DNA from: an uncultured Clostridia bacterium
GTDB taxonomy: Bacteria; Bacillota; Clostridia; TANB77; CAG-508
Length of the DNA: 57,689 bases
Direction of reading: 5' to 3'
NCBI GenBank assembly: GCA_944392805.1
Contig: CALXXZ010000010.1
Coordinates: forward strand, 1 to 57,689
The notes under the pieces were generated by a model. The model was not told where the DNA came from. It did not search any database and saw only the letters and a list, made by a program, of their open reading frames with translations. The position numbers and the translations under genes are program-made. Each line of letters opens with the position of its first letter. Within the stretch, counting starts at the first letter, position 1. Below are positions 50,595-57,689 of this stretch, piece after piece.

Positions 50595-51173
50595 TTAAAT
50601 TTTCTTTACTTCTTTTAATGCCATTTCTAATGCTTTCATATTTCCATCTATTACTTCAGGTTTTTTTGCAAATTTATGTTTAAATGATTTTTTCATATCA
50701 TCAAGTAATTCTTCATCAGTCATTATTCCTGCTACTTTTACTATTGCTGCAAGCATTGGTGTATTTGGGAAATATTTTCCTAATGTTTCTAATGATACTT
50801 TTTTTGCATCTATTGTATATATATTTCCATTATATCCTTTTAATAATTTTCTCAATTCTTCTGGAGTTTTTGTTGTATTTATTACTATTGCTCCACTTTC
50901 TTTTAGTCCATCAGTTACTGGTACTGATGTTAATAATGTGTCATCAACAACTACTACATAATCTGGTTCATATATATTACTGTGTATTGTTATTGGTTTT
51001 TCACTTATTCTGTTATATGCTGTTAATGGAGCCCCCATTCTTTCTGGTCCATATTCTGGAAAACCTTGTATGTATTTTCCTGTGTTAAATGCTGCATCTG
51101 CTAATAGCAATGAAGCTGTTTTTGCACCTTGGCCACCTCTTCCGTGCCATCTAATTTCAATTAAATCGTTCAT
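50595..51173 (-). CDS. porC: Pyruvate:ferredoxin oxidoreductase, gamma subunit
   Basis: 192 residues: IRWHGRGGQGAKTASLLLAD, FPEYGPERMGAPLTAYNRIS and DDTLLTSVPVTDGLK are hallmarks of the gamma subunit. It begins the porCDAB operon with GGAGGCTA before its ATG and a sigma-A promoter upstream. Confidence 0.92.
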   Translation of the reverse strand: MNDLIEIRWHGRGGQGAKTASLLLADAAFNTGKYIQGFPEYGPERMGAPLTAYNRISEKPITIHSNIYEPDYVVVVDDTLLTSVPVTDGLKESGAIVINTTKTPEELRKLLKGYNGNIYTIDAKKVSLETLGKYFPNTPMLAAIVKVAGIMTDEELLDDMKKSFKHKFAKKPEVIDGNMKALEMALKEVKKI

Positions 51174-51207
51174 GAAATTTAGCCTCCTTTTTTATTTTTA
51201 TGACTTT

Positions 51208-51236
51208 AGTATATTCTTATTTTCTATCAATGTCAA
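51208..51236 (-). promoter_or_regulatory. Promoter of porCDAB
   Basis: TTGACA (complement of 51231-51236), 17 bases, TATACT (complement of 51208-51213), about 30 bases before porC. Confidence 0.7.
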
Positions 51237-51254
51237 GTTATTTTTTTACACTGT

Positions 51255-52277
51255 TTAGTCGGTAGAACCAAAAATTATTTCTATATTTTTTAGTTCTTCT
51301 ATTGTATAAGTGTTATCAAATTTTATTTCTAATAATATATTTCCTCCACTATAAGTTGCTTGTGTTACTACTGGTTCATATTCATAATAATAATACCCAT
51401 TTGTAACTTCTAAATTATCCTCATATCTATTTATTCTTAATGTATAATCCTCATTTATTAAATCTACTCCATCTTGTAAAACTATATCTATTCCTGAACT
51501 ATATACTTTATATGATTTTATTAAATTATATTCTTCTACATTATCTGTTACTGGTATGAAATTTTCATTATCATAAGTCAATAACATTTTAAATCCTTCT
51601 AATTGTTTCTCTTCTGGTTGATTATTTAGTTTTATCTTATTTTCAAAAGTAAAATTATTATCACCGATATATTTATATGTGTTTTCTATAATTTCTGTAT
51701 TTTTTGTTCCTGTTAATGTGAAATCATTTTTCTCTTTCTTTGTATCTATTTCTATTATATATCTTTCAATATTTATTGTTATTTCATTATTTTCACTTAT
51801 ATTATAATTAAATGTATAATAATCATATTTTAGAGATTGTTCTAATTCTTGAATTTTATCATCTTCTTTATTGGTTATTTTTATGTCTATACCTGAACTT
51901 TCATCTTTATAATTTATAAATATTTCTTTTGATTTTGCATCAGAAAGTTTTATAATTTGTGTAACATCATATTTTGATAAATATCCATTTCTACTCATTT
52001 TATCTGCATAATTTTTTAGATATGTGATATCTGTTCCAGGTTCATTTATGTTTGTAGTTGAAGTTGAAAATGCAGAAATTATATTTGATGCAGAATTTAC
52101 TAAACTTTTTGCACAAACACCATATAAAGCTATAACAAGTATAATTGCTATTATTATTTCCTGTTTTTTTCTATTTTTTAATATTAGAAAACCAATTACT
52201 ATTAGAGGTAACACTACTACTAATAATATATATGTTCCTTCTTTTAAAATAATTTTTAGTAATGCTTCATTAATCAC
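51255..52277 (-). CDS. Two-helix membrane protein with extracellular domain, unknown
   Basis: About 340 residues. I take GTG 52277, eight bases after AGGAGG, rather than a GTG three codons upstream. Helices at about 10-32 and 41-58, then an all-beta domain with Asn/Thr/Tyr-rich strands, ending IEIIFGSTD. Not recognised. It overlaps the preceding gene by eight bases, so the pair is coupled and probably forms an envelope complex. Confidence 0.6.
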   Translation of the reverse strand: MINEALLKIILKEGTYILLVVVLPLIVIGFLILKNRKKQEIIIAIILVIALYGVCAKSLVNSASNIISAFSTSTTNINEPGTDITYLKNYADKMSRNGYLSKYDVTQIIKLSDAKSKEIFINYKDESSGIDIKITNKEDDKIQELEQSLKYDYYTFNYNISENNEITINIERYIIEIDTKKEKNDFTLTGTKNTEIIENTYKYIGDNNFTFENKIKLNNQPEEKQLEGFKMLLTYDNENFIPVTDNVEEYNLIKSYKVYSSGIDIVLQDGVDLINEDYTLRINRYEDNLEVTNGYYYYEYEPVVTQATYSGGNILLEIKFDNTYTIEELKNIEIIFGSTD

Positions 52278-53541
52278 CAAATGCACCTCCTCCGACTATT
52301 TTTCCTGTTTTTTTATCTACATATATTTTTACTCCATTTAATCCCATATCATCAACTCTTGTAAATACATAACATTCTATACTCATATCATAAACATCAT
52401 CATATTCATTATATTTTCTTGTAAAGAAATTATTTGGTTTTACAGTTTCAGTTTTTACTTCTTGTGTACTTTTTGGATAACTTCCACATATTCTTTCCGC
52501 TTCTTTAAACCCTTTATCTGCAATTTCTGTTGCTTGAGCTTCTGAAATTGTTGTTTCTGTTTTTTCATATTCTTCTAAAAATTCTTCTGAATTTATCATA
52601 AATACTTTTGAATCTAAATTGTTTACAGCTTCATCATATTGTACATGCATATTGTCTAAATCTATCTGATTTTCTAGTTCAGTTAAGTCAGTATTATATA
52701 TGCAATCTGTATTTACTATTTTACTTACTTTTAGTAGATGAACTGTATATTTCATATTTGCATTTTCTACTCTATCATAAGTATATTTTATATTTCCTAT
52801 ATTTACTTTTACTTCTATTTTAGGCAGTGAAGATACTGTTAATATTAAATCATTATCTGCAAATGTTTCTTCTGTAATTTTATCTTCAAATGCAAAATTA
52901 CAAATATATGAGAATTTTTCATAATCTTTCATGTTGTCTATTTTTGCTTGAAAGATTTTATAATTAATTTGTTTAAATTGTTGTTGGTATTTATATTCAA
53001 ATGTATCCAATAGATTTTTTGATATCATTTCTTTATATTCAAATTTATATGGTCTACAATTTAAGCTAATTTCTGATAATGTATTTTTTATTTTATCTAT
53101 ATTTTTTATCTTTTCTGAAACAACTGCTCCTCCTGTATTTGCTAATCTTATAACAGCTTGTTCGTTATTTTTATCTAATTGAATTATATAATTTTTACTT
53201 ACTGTTTCATAATCAAATTCTATAAAACTTTTTGTGTGAATTTGATCTATTTCTTCATCTGTTAAAACTGTTCCATTTTCATTATATGAAACAATCGATT
53301 TTTTCAATAAGTCGATTATTTCTTTGTAATTTGAATCTCCTTTTACAAATTCAAAATAATTTTCTTGACTATCTCTATACACTATTCTATCTGGCTCTAC
53401 TATTTTTACACCAATTACTTGTTCTTCTTGTATTTCATTTTCCTTATATATTGCATATACAAAAATTGCTCCTATAATTAATATTGCAATAATTATTAAA
53501 CTTACAATTACTATAACTTTTTTCTTCATTTTTAATCTCAT
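52270..53541 (-). CDS. Membrane-anchored extracellular protein, unknown
   Basis: 423 residues from ATG 53541 (GAGGAAGG upstream); a later ATG four codons in is possible. Short basic start, one membrane helix (about 6-28), then a long mixed domain. The C-terminal part (SEAQATEIADKGFKEAERIC, KIYVDKKTGKIVGGGAFGD) resembles PepSY-like repeats in which a turn VDKKTGKIVG ends the strand. Function unknown. Confidence 0.62.
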   Translation of the reverse strand: MRLKMKKKVIVIVSLIIIAILIIGAIFVYAIYKENEIQEEQVIGVKIVEPDRIVYRDSQENYFEFVKGDSNYKEIIDLLKKSIVSYNENGTVLTDEEIDQIHTKSFIEFDYETVSKNYIIQLDKNNEQAVIRLANTGGAVVSEKIKNIDKIKNTLSEISLNCRPYKFEYKEMISKNLLDTFEYKYQQQFKQINYKIFQAKIDNMKDYEKFSYICNFAFEDKITEETFADNDLILTVSSLPKIEVKVNIGNIKYTYDRVENANMKYTVHLLKVSKIVNTDCIYNTDLTELENQIDLDNMHVQYDEAVNNLDSKVFMINSEEFLEEYEKTETTISEAQATEIADKGFKEAERICGSYPKSTQEVKTETVKPNNFFTRKYNEYDDVYDMSIECYVFTRVDDMGLNGVKIYVDKKTGKIVGGGAFGD

Positions 53542-53563
53542 TCCTTCCTCAAGGCACAAATCT

Positions 53564-53688
53564 GGTTGGAAAAGAATTAAATTTTGGCAAGGAAAATTTT
53601 ATTTAAAAGGCAAGGGCGCATACGTGGTGTATGTAACCGCGTTTTAAATGAAAGTTGACGTAGCCAAAATTGTAATTATTTTTCAACC
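53564..53688. repeat. 125-base fold-back element with GC-rich core
   Basis: Outer arms begin GGTTGGAAAAGAATTAAATT and end AATTATTTTTCAACC, pairing over about 25 positions with few mismatches through TTTTGGC/GCCAAAA. The centre AAGGGCGCATACGTGGTGTATG and AACCGCG is far richer in G+C than the surroundings and has CATAC/GTATG pairing. It fills the gap between the 423-residue gene and the RNHCP gene. Looks like a miniature element; no coding sequence. Confidence 0.62.
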
Positions 53689-53805
53689 TTTAACTCCTTT
53701 CATATCATATTTTATTCCTTGATTCTATCATAATATTTATCGTTTTTCAATATTTACCTAAATTTACACTATATAAAAAATAACACTCCATTTTGAAGTG
53801 TTATC

Positions 53806-54123
53806 CTATATATGTTTTGCACTTAATTTTATTATTAAATCCATATTATCATCTTCTGCAACTTTATTTTTTCTAATTGCCCCACATTTTTTACATTTAA
53901 ATATAATTACATATCCTTTTTTAGAACTAGTCTCAAGTCCAATTGGTTCTAATATTCCATGACAAGTTTCTGCTCTATCTCCTGGATTTATATCTAAATG
54001 TTTTGAATGTAAACAATATGGACAATGATTCCTAGATGTATATCCTAATTTTGGAACTTTTTTACCACAATTTTCACATATAAATTCTTCATCTATTTTA
54101 GTAAATTTGCTTTTTTCTAACAT
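53806..54123 (-). CDS. RNHCP-domain protein
   Basis: 105 residues: FICENCGKKV, SRNHCPYCLHSKHLDINPGD and FKCKKCGAIRKNKVAEDDN. The RNHCP motif with paired CxxC knuckles indicates zinc binding. Widely distributed small protein without a settled function. Confidence 0.88.
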   Translation of the reverse strand: MLEKSKFTKIDEEFICENCGKKVPKLGYTSRNHCPYCLHSKHLDINPGDRAETCHGILEPIGLETSSKKGYVIIFKCKKCGAIRKNKVAEDDNMDLIIKLSAKHI

Positions 54124-54154
54124 TTTTTCTTTTCTCCTTAAATTCGATAAAGAA

Positions 54155-54266
54155 GTCTGTCCCTTTTTTTCCTTTTGGGCAATTTTGGGACAGTCCCCAA
54201 ATTTCCTTTTGGGTAAAAAGGGGACTGTCCCAAAATTGCCTAAAGGGAAAAAAGAGAACCGTCCCC
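54155..54266. repeat. REP-like cluster with a 21-base-pair perfect inverted repeat
   Basis: Four boxes of GGGACAGTCCC/GGGACGGTCC type. 54178-54198 and 54220-54240 are exact inverted copies (arms begin GGCAATTTTGGGACAG) around 21 bases. The last box (GAACCGTCCCC) adjoins the stop of the nucleoside kinase gene. This forms a strong hairpin that could also terminate transcription. Confidence 0.78.
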
Positions 54267-54269
54267 AAA

Positions 54270-55913
54270 TTACCCTTTAAAGTCTCCTCCTCCTAAAAAT
54301 TCTTTTAATAAAGAATTTGATGGTACTAAATCTTCTGATATTGGTTTAAAATATCTTAATATTTCTAATAATCTTTGTGCTTCAGCATATTCTGGTTCTT
54401 CATTTGTTATTTCTTTTAGCAATGGCTCTGCTTCGGCTTTTAATACACCTAATTCATATATTAATGAAGTATTAAATATGAAATCTGCATCTTCTTGGAA
54501 TGGGAAAATATTTTTTTCTTCTCCTTTATTTACATTATCCCATGAAGCTATTGTATCTTTTGCTGAATATCCTCTAAATTTACTATCTCTAACTATTCTT
54601 CTTATTAATCTTGTATCTGTTGTTGATATTCTATTAAATGAATCCATATTTAATACAGTTAGAGCGCTTATATATATTTTGAATTTTTGGTCTTTTGATA
54701 TTTTTTCTGTTAATTTATCATTTAAGCAATGAATTCCTTCTATTACTAATATTTCATCTTTTGCTAATTTAATTTTGTTTCCATTATATCTTTTTGTTCC
54801 TTCATGGAAATCAAATTCTGGCATTTCTACTTCTTCACCATTTAATAATGCTACTAAATGTTTGTTAAATAATTCTGTGTCTATTGCTTCTATACATTCA
54901 AAATCATATTCACCTTTTTCATTTCTAGGTGTATCTTTTCTTTCAACAAAATAATTATCTACTGATATTGTTACAGGTTTTAGTCCATTTATTCTTAATT
55001 GAATTCCTAATCTTTGTGCGAATGTTGTTTTTCCTGATGATGATGGTCCTGCTATTAATACCATTTTTATATCTTTTTTTGAAGCTATTTTATCAGCTAT
55101 TTGTGATATTTTCTTTTCATGTAATGCTTCTGATAATAATATTAATTCTTTAATTTTATTTTCTCTTGTTGCTGTATTTAGTCTATATACTGTTCCTACA
55201 TTTAATACTTTATATATTGTTTCATATTCTTGTAATGCCCATAATAATTTTTTAGTTTCTTTGAATTCTAGTAATGTATTTACATCTTTAACACTTGGAT
55301 ATCTTAATAAAAATCCTTTACTGTATTTTTGTAAGTCGAATATTTTTGTTACTCCTGTATGTGTTGCAACTGTTTCATATATATAATTATAATAATCTTT
55401 ACAATAATACATATTTATTTCGTTATTATCTTCTAAATCAAATTGCAATCTTCCTTTTGGTGTATTTGTTTTTGCATAAAATTTTTCTGCTTCTTCTCTT
55501 GTCATTGTTCTTTTTTCTATTTTTAAGTCTTGATCAATTATTTCTTGCATTTTTGCTTTTACTTTTTCTAGCATTTTTTCTGTTACTTCCATGTTTTCTA
55601 TTGTACAATACATTGCATTTGATAATTGATAGTCTACAACTACATGTGCCTTTGGATATGTTCTCCAAAATGCTTTTCCCATTATAAATGTTAGTGTTCT
55701 TCTGTATATTTTCATTCCTTCTTTTGAATTTATATCTATTAATTCAATTTTTCCACTTTCTTCTAATGGATAGTCTAAATTTTTGTATTCATTATTAAAT
55801 TTTGCTCCTACTACTGGATATTCACTTTCTGCTATCTGCTCTTTTAATAAATCTGATATCCTTGTGTTTTCTTCTGCTTTCATTATTACTTTTTCTTTTT
55901 TTGTTTCTTCCAT
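54270..55913 (-). CDS. Uridine kinase-like nucleoside kinase with TGS-type N-terminus
   Basis: About 547 residues; ATG 55913 is favoured over one two codons earlier because of spacing to GGAGG. The N-terminal 70 residues resemble a TGS domain and the next 130 resemble the second domain of threonyl-tRNA synthetase. The C-terminal half is a P-loop kinase: LIAGPSSSGKTTFAQRL (near 288), SVDNYFVERKDTP, LVIEGIHCLND, RRIVRDSKFRG. This architecture is common in Clostridia and annotated as a nucleoside kinase; the in vivo substrate is unknown. Confidence 0.85.
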   Translation of the reverse strand: MEETKKEKVIMKAEENTRISDLLKEQIAESEYPVVGAKFNNEYKNLDYPLEESGKIELIDINSKEGMKIYRRTLTFIMGKAFWRTYPKAHVVVDYQLSNAMYCTIENMEVTEKMLEKVKAKMQEIIDQDLKIEKRTMTREEAEKFYAKTNTPKGRLQFDLEDNNEINMYYCKDYYNYIYETVATHTGVTKIFDLQKYSKGFLLRYPSVKDVNTLLEFKETKKLLWALQEYETIYKVLNVGTVYRLNTATRENKIKELILLSEALHEKKISQIADKIASKKDIKMVLIAGPSSSGKTTFAQRLGIQLRINGLKPVTISVDNYFVERKDTPRNEKGEYDFECIEAIDTELFNKHLVALLNGEEVEMPEFDFHEGTKRYNGNKIKLAKDEILVIEGIHCLNDKLTEKISKDQKFKIYISALTVLNMDSFNRISTTDTRLIRRIVRDSKFRGYSAKDTIASWDNVNKGEEKNIFPFQEDADFIFNTSLIYELGVLKAEAEPLLKEITNEEPEYAEAQRLLEILRYFKPISEDLVPSNSLLKEFLGGGDFKG

Positions 55914-56024
55914 TTGCATCTTCCTCCTCGTATATTTTACAACATTGTTTTTAATAAGTCAATTTATTTTTATTCTATGAATACTTTTTATTTTTATGTA
56001 TATACTTTTTTTAGAGGTGGTTTT

Positions 56025-56192
56025 ATGAAATATGAAAGAGTTCAGGATATTTTAAATAATAAAGAGAAAATTGATATTTATTATAATGATAGACCTGTTT
56101 GGATTCAATGTATTGATAATAATATGGCTAAAGTTGGCTTTATTGATAATTTTGAAGAAAAAGATGTTTTTATTGAGGATTTATATGAATAA
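56025..56192 (+). CDS. sspH: H-type small acid-soluble spore protein
   Basis: 55 residues from ATG 56025 (AGAGGTGG upstream): MKYERVQDILNNKEKIDIYY, NDRPVWIQCIDNNMAKVGFI, ending VFIEDLYE. RxQxIL near the start and PVWI followed by a V.DLYE end are the SspH family pattern. Expected in the spore core, made late under forespore sigma. A REP-like element begins three bases after the stop. Confidence 0.8.
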   Translation: MKYERVQDILNNKEKIDIYYNDRPVWIQCIDNNMAKVGFIDNFEEKDVFIEDLYE

Positions 56193-56193
56193 C

Positions 56194-56396
56194 TAAAGGG
56201 GACGGTCCTGTTTGGTGCGGTGCATTTAAATTATTATAAAAAAAGTTTATATATTACTATTGAATAAAGCCAAGACCCCCGACGAAAGCCCCAGCTATGT
56301 TTTGGCTATGAAATAGTAATATATAAACTTTTTGATATTTATTAAAAAACGCACTAAAAAGGACCGTCCCCTTTAAAACAGAACCGTCCCTTTTTA
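56194..56396. repeat. Nested fold-back: REP-like arms around a 22-base-pair inverted repeat
   Basis: Outer arms: CTAAAGGGGACGGTCCTGTT (56194-56213) and, inverted, CGCACTAAAAAGGACCGTCC with a second box (56350-56396). Inner arms: 56240-56261 and 56312-56333 are exact inverted copies (start AAAAAGTTTATATATTAC). The 50-base centre has GC-rich GACCCCCGACGAAAGCCCC and AGCCAA/TTGGCT pairing. It fills the gap between sspH and rpsR. Confidence 0.78.
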
Positions 56397-56404
56397 AATA
56401 AATA

Positions 56405-56692
56405 TTAGTCTTTTGCTGCATATGGCAATATTGCAATATGTCTAGCTCTTTTTACTGCTAATGTTATGTCTCTTTGATGTTTAGCACATGCACCTGTTGT
56501 TCTTCTTGGTAAGATTTTTCCTTTATCATTGATGAATTTTCTTAATTGTTCAGGATTTTTGTAATCTAAAACAAAGTTTTTGTCATTACATAATGCACAA
56601 ACTTTTTTTCTTTGTTTTCTGAACTTTGGATTGAAATCTTCATCATAGTTATTGTTGTTTCTATTATTTCTTTTTTTGTTTTTATCTGCCAT
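56405..56692 (-). CDS. rpsR: 30S ribosomal protein bS18
   Basis: 95 residues. [40 protein letters not shown] and [11 protein letters not shown] identify bS18; the CxxC and C..H form its zinc type. The N-terminal 25 residues are a basic/Asn-rich extension. Last gene of rpsF-ssb-rpsR. Confidence 0.96.
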   Translation of the reverse strand: MADKNKKRNNRNNNNYDEDFNPKFRKQRKKVCALCNDKNFVLDYKNPEQLRKFINDKGKILPRRTTGACAKHQRDITLAVKRARHIAILPYAAKD

Positions 56693-56714
56693 TTAAATTC
56701 CCCTCCTTGTTATG

Positions 56715-57143
56715 TTAAAATGGTAGGTCGTCACTTGAAGATACTTCAAAATCTGAACCACCTGTTGGCATTGAATTTCCAAATGTGTTTTCAAATGCTG
56801 CATTGGCTCCCATTTCTCCTTCTCTTTTGCTATCAGCAAAATATGCTTCTTCAGCAACAACTTCTGTAACATAGTGTTTTTGACCTTGGTCATCATCCCA
56901 TGTTCTTGTTTGGATTCTTCCTATTATTCCTACTTGTTGACCTTTCTTAAAGTATTTGCTACAAAATTCTCCTAATTTACTCCATGCTACTATATTTATG
57001 AAGTCTGCTTGTCTTTCTTCTCCTTGTCTTACAAATCTTCTGTTTACAGCTAATGAGAATGATGCAACTACTGTATTGTTTGTTTGAGTATATCTTACTT
57101 CTGGGTCTCTTGTTAGTCTACCCATTAAAATTACTTTGTTCAT
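56715..57143 (-). CDS. ssb: Single-stranded DNA-binding protein
   Basis: 142 residues: MNKVILMGRLTRDPEVRYTQ, DFINIVAWSKLGEFCSKYFK and the acidic tip DDLPF that binds partner proteins. Standard position between rpsF and rpsR. Confidence 0.97.
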   Translation of the reverse strand: MNKVILMGRLTRDPEVRYTQTNNTVVASFSLAVNRRFVRQGEERQADFINIVAWSKLGEFCSKYFKKGQQVGIIGRIQTRTWDDDQGQKHYVTEVVAEEAYFADSKREGEMGANAAFENTFGNSMPTGGSDFEVSSSDDLPF

Positions 57144-57226
57144 ATTTTATCACTTACCCTTTCTACTTTAATTAAGGTCCCCCTAGTTTCCTAATTACTT
57201 TTTCTAATTTAATATTGTATAATTAA

Positions 57227-57505
57227 TTATTTTTTTATTACGATGAATTTTAGTACTTCGTCTGTAATTCTGTAAATTCTTTCAAGTTCTGCTATTGATT
57301 CTGGTGTTGCTTCAAAATCAAATTGCATATAATATGCTTCTTTGTTTTTCTTGATTTCATAAGCTAATTTTCTTTTTCCCATATCAGTAACATTTTCTAC
57401 TTTACCGTTTTGGTTTATTAATCCTGTAAATTTTTCTTCTAAAGCTTTTAAACCTGCTTCATCTACGTTTGGATTAATAATGATTACACTTTCGTATTTG
57501 TTCAT
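57227..57505 (-). CDS. rpsF: 30S ribosomal protein bS6
   Basis: 92 residues from ATG 57505 (AAGGAGGTGG upstream); the longer frame upstream is not needed. YESVIIINPNVDEAGLKALE, MGKRKLAYEIKKNKEAYYMQ and ITDEVLKFIV are bS6. It starts the rpsF-ssb-rpsR operon. A small hairpin ACTCAT...ATGAGT near 57531-57552 in the leader might take part in S6:S18 autoregulation, which is inference. Confidence 0.96.
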   Translation of the reverse strand: MNKYESVIIINPNVDEAGLKALEEKFTGLINQNGKVENVTDMGKRKLAYEIKKNKEAYYMQFDFEATPESIAELERIYRITDEVLKFIVIKK

Positions 57506-57579
57506 TATCTTCCACCTCCTTCTGGATATATAACTCATCTTTTTTAATGAGTAAGGTATGTAATTTCTACATATTAAAA

Positions 57580-57611
57580 TAATAAAACAAACGATTTCCC
57601 GTTTGTTTTAT
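57580..57611 (-). terminator. Terminator of tRNA-Gly
   Basis: AAAACAAACG and CGTTTGTTTT form a ten-base-pair stem with T residues after it on the minus strand, three bases beyond the tRNA CCA end. Confidence 0.82.
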
Positions 57612-57613
57612 CT

Positions 57614-57687
<74 letters not shown>

Positions 57688-57689
57688 AT

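Noticed and set aside
56262..56311. Centre of the 56.2 kb fold-back as a hammerhead, twister or c-di-GMP element
   Set aside because: Conserved cores of those RNAs (such as CUGAUGA with GAAA, or the GEMM tetraloop receptor) are not present on either strand.

Overview
The window comes from a very A+T-rich, low-G+C Firmicute, most likely an uncultured spore-forming Clostridia of the gut type. The support is indirect but consistent: AGGAGG-type ribosome binding sites throughout, sporulation proteins (GerW, an H-type small acid-soluble spore protein), DUF1540, DUF4321, DUF1653 and RNHCP families, a T-box leader before ileS, and anaerobic pyruvate:ferredoxin metabolism. No 16S or other species marker is present, so finer placement is not possible from the sequence.

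Positions 1 to about 11160 are the end of a temperate prophage that runs off the left edge. Its early operon reads leftward: excisionase-like protein, HNH protein, SpoVG-like protein, antirepressor, replisome organiser, NUMOD4/HNH protein, about a dozen small proteins and an RNA ligase. The immunity region (Cro-like gene, CI/LexA-type repressor, GTTGCA-N4-TGCAAC operators), a small membrane protein and a tyrosine integrase complete it. The integrase lies just before the 3' end of tRNA-Glu(CTC), the probable attachment site.

Positions 11.3 to 20 kb hold a VanW protein, a DUF4143 ATPase flanked by duplicated sequence, ribosomal protein bL31, a GT39 membrane glycosyltransferase, an Rpn-type nuclease, a CYTH gene broken by two frameshifts, and a gerW/DUF2953/scpA/recX block. 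Positions 20 to 31 kb are housekeeping: smpB, fba, dtd, gpsA, plsY, der, pyk and rpmF, with small secreted or Zn-binding proteins between them.

Positions 30.9 to 35 kb are the most unusual part. A full asnB is followed by a duplicated and decayed landscape: a 3' fragment of a second asnB, an ORF6N gene with an apparent internal deletion, and three tiny genes (two Cys-rich, one hydrophobic). Each tiny gene has a version of the same promoter/leader sequence, and two or three have a similar terminator hairpin.

Positions 35 to 57.7 kb contain an ECF sigma factor paired with a membrane-anchored beta-propeller protein, a queA-tgt operon, a heptad-repeat coiled-coil protein, a T-box-DUF1653-ileS unit, rplU-rpmA without the prp protease gene, a four-subunit porCDAB operon, two cell-surface proteins, an RNHCP protein, a nucleoside kinase, an SspH-like spore protein and the rpsF-ssb-rpsR operon, ending in tRNA-Gly(TCC). 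Between these genes are REP-like repeats built on GGGACGGTCC or GGGACAGTCCC, some paired into large fold-back structures. No REP transposase is in the window.
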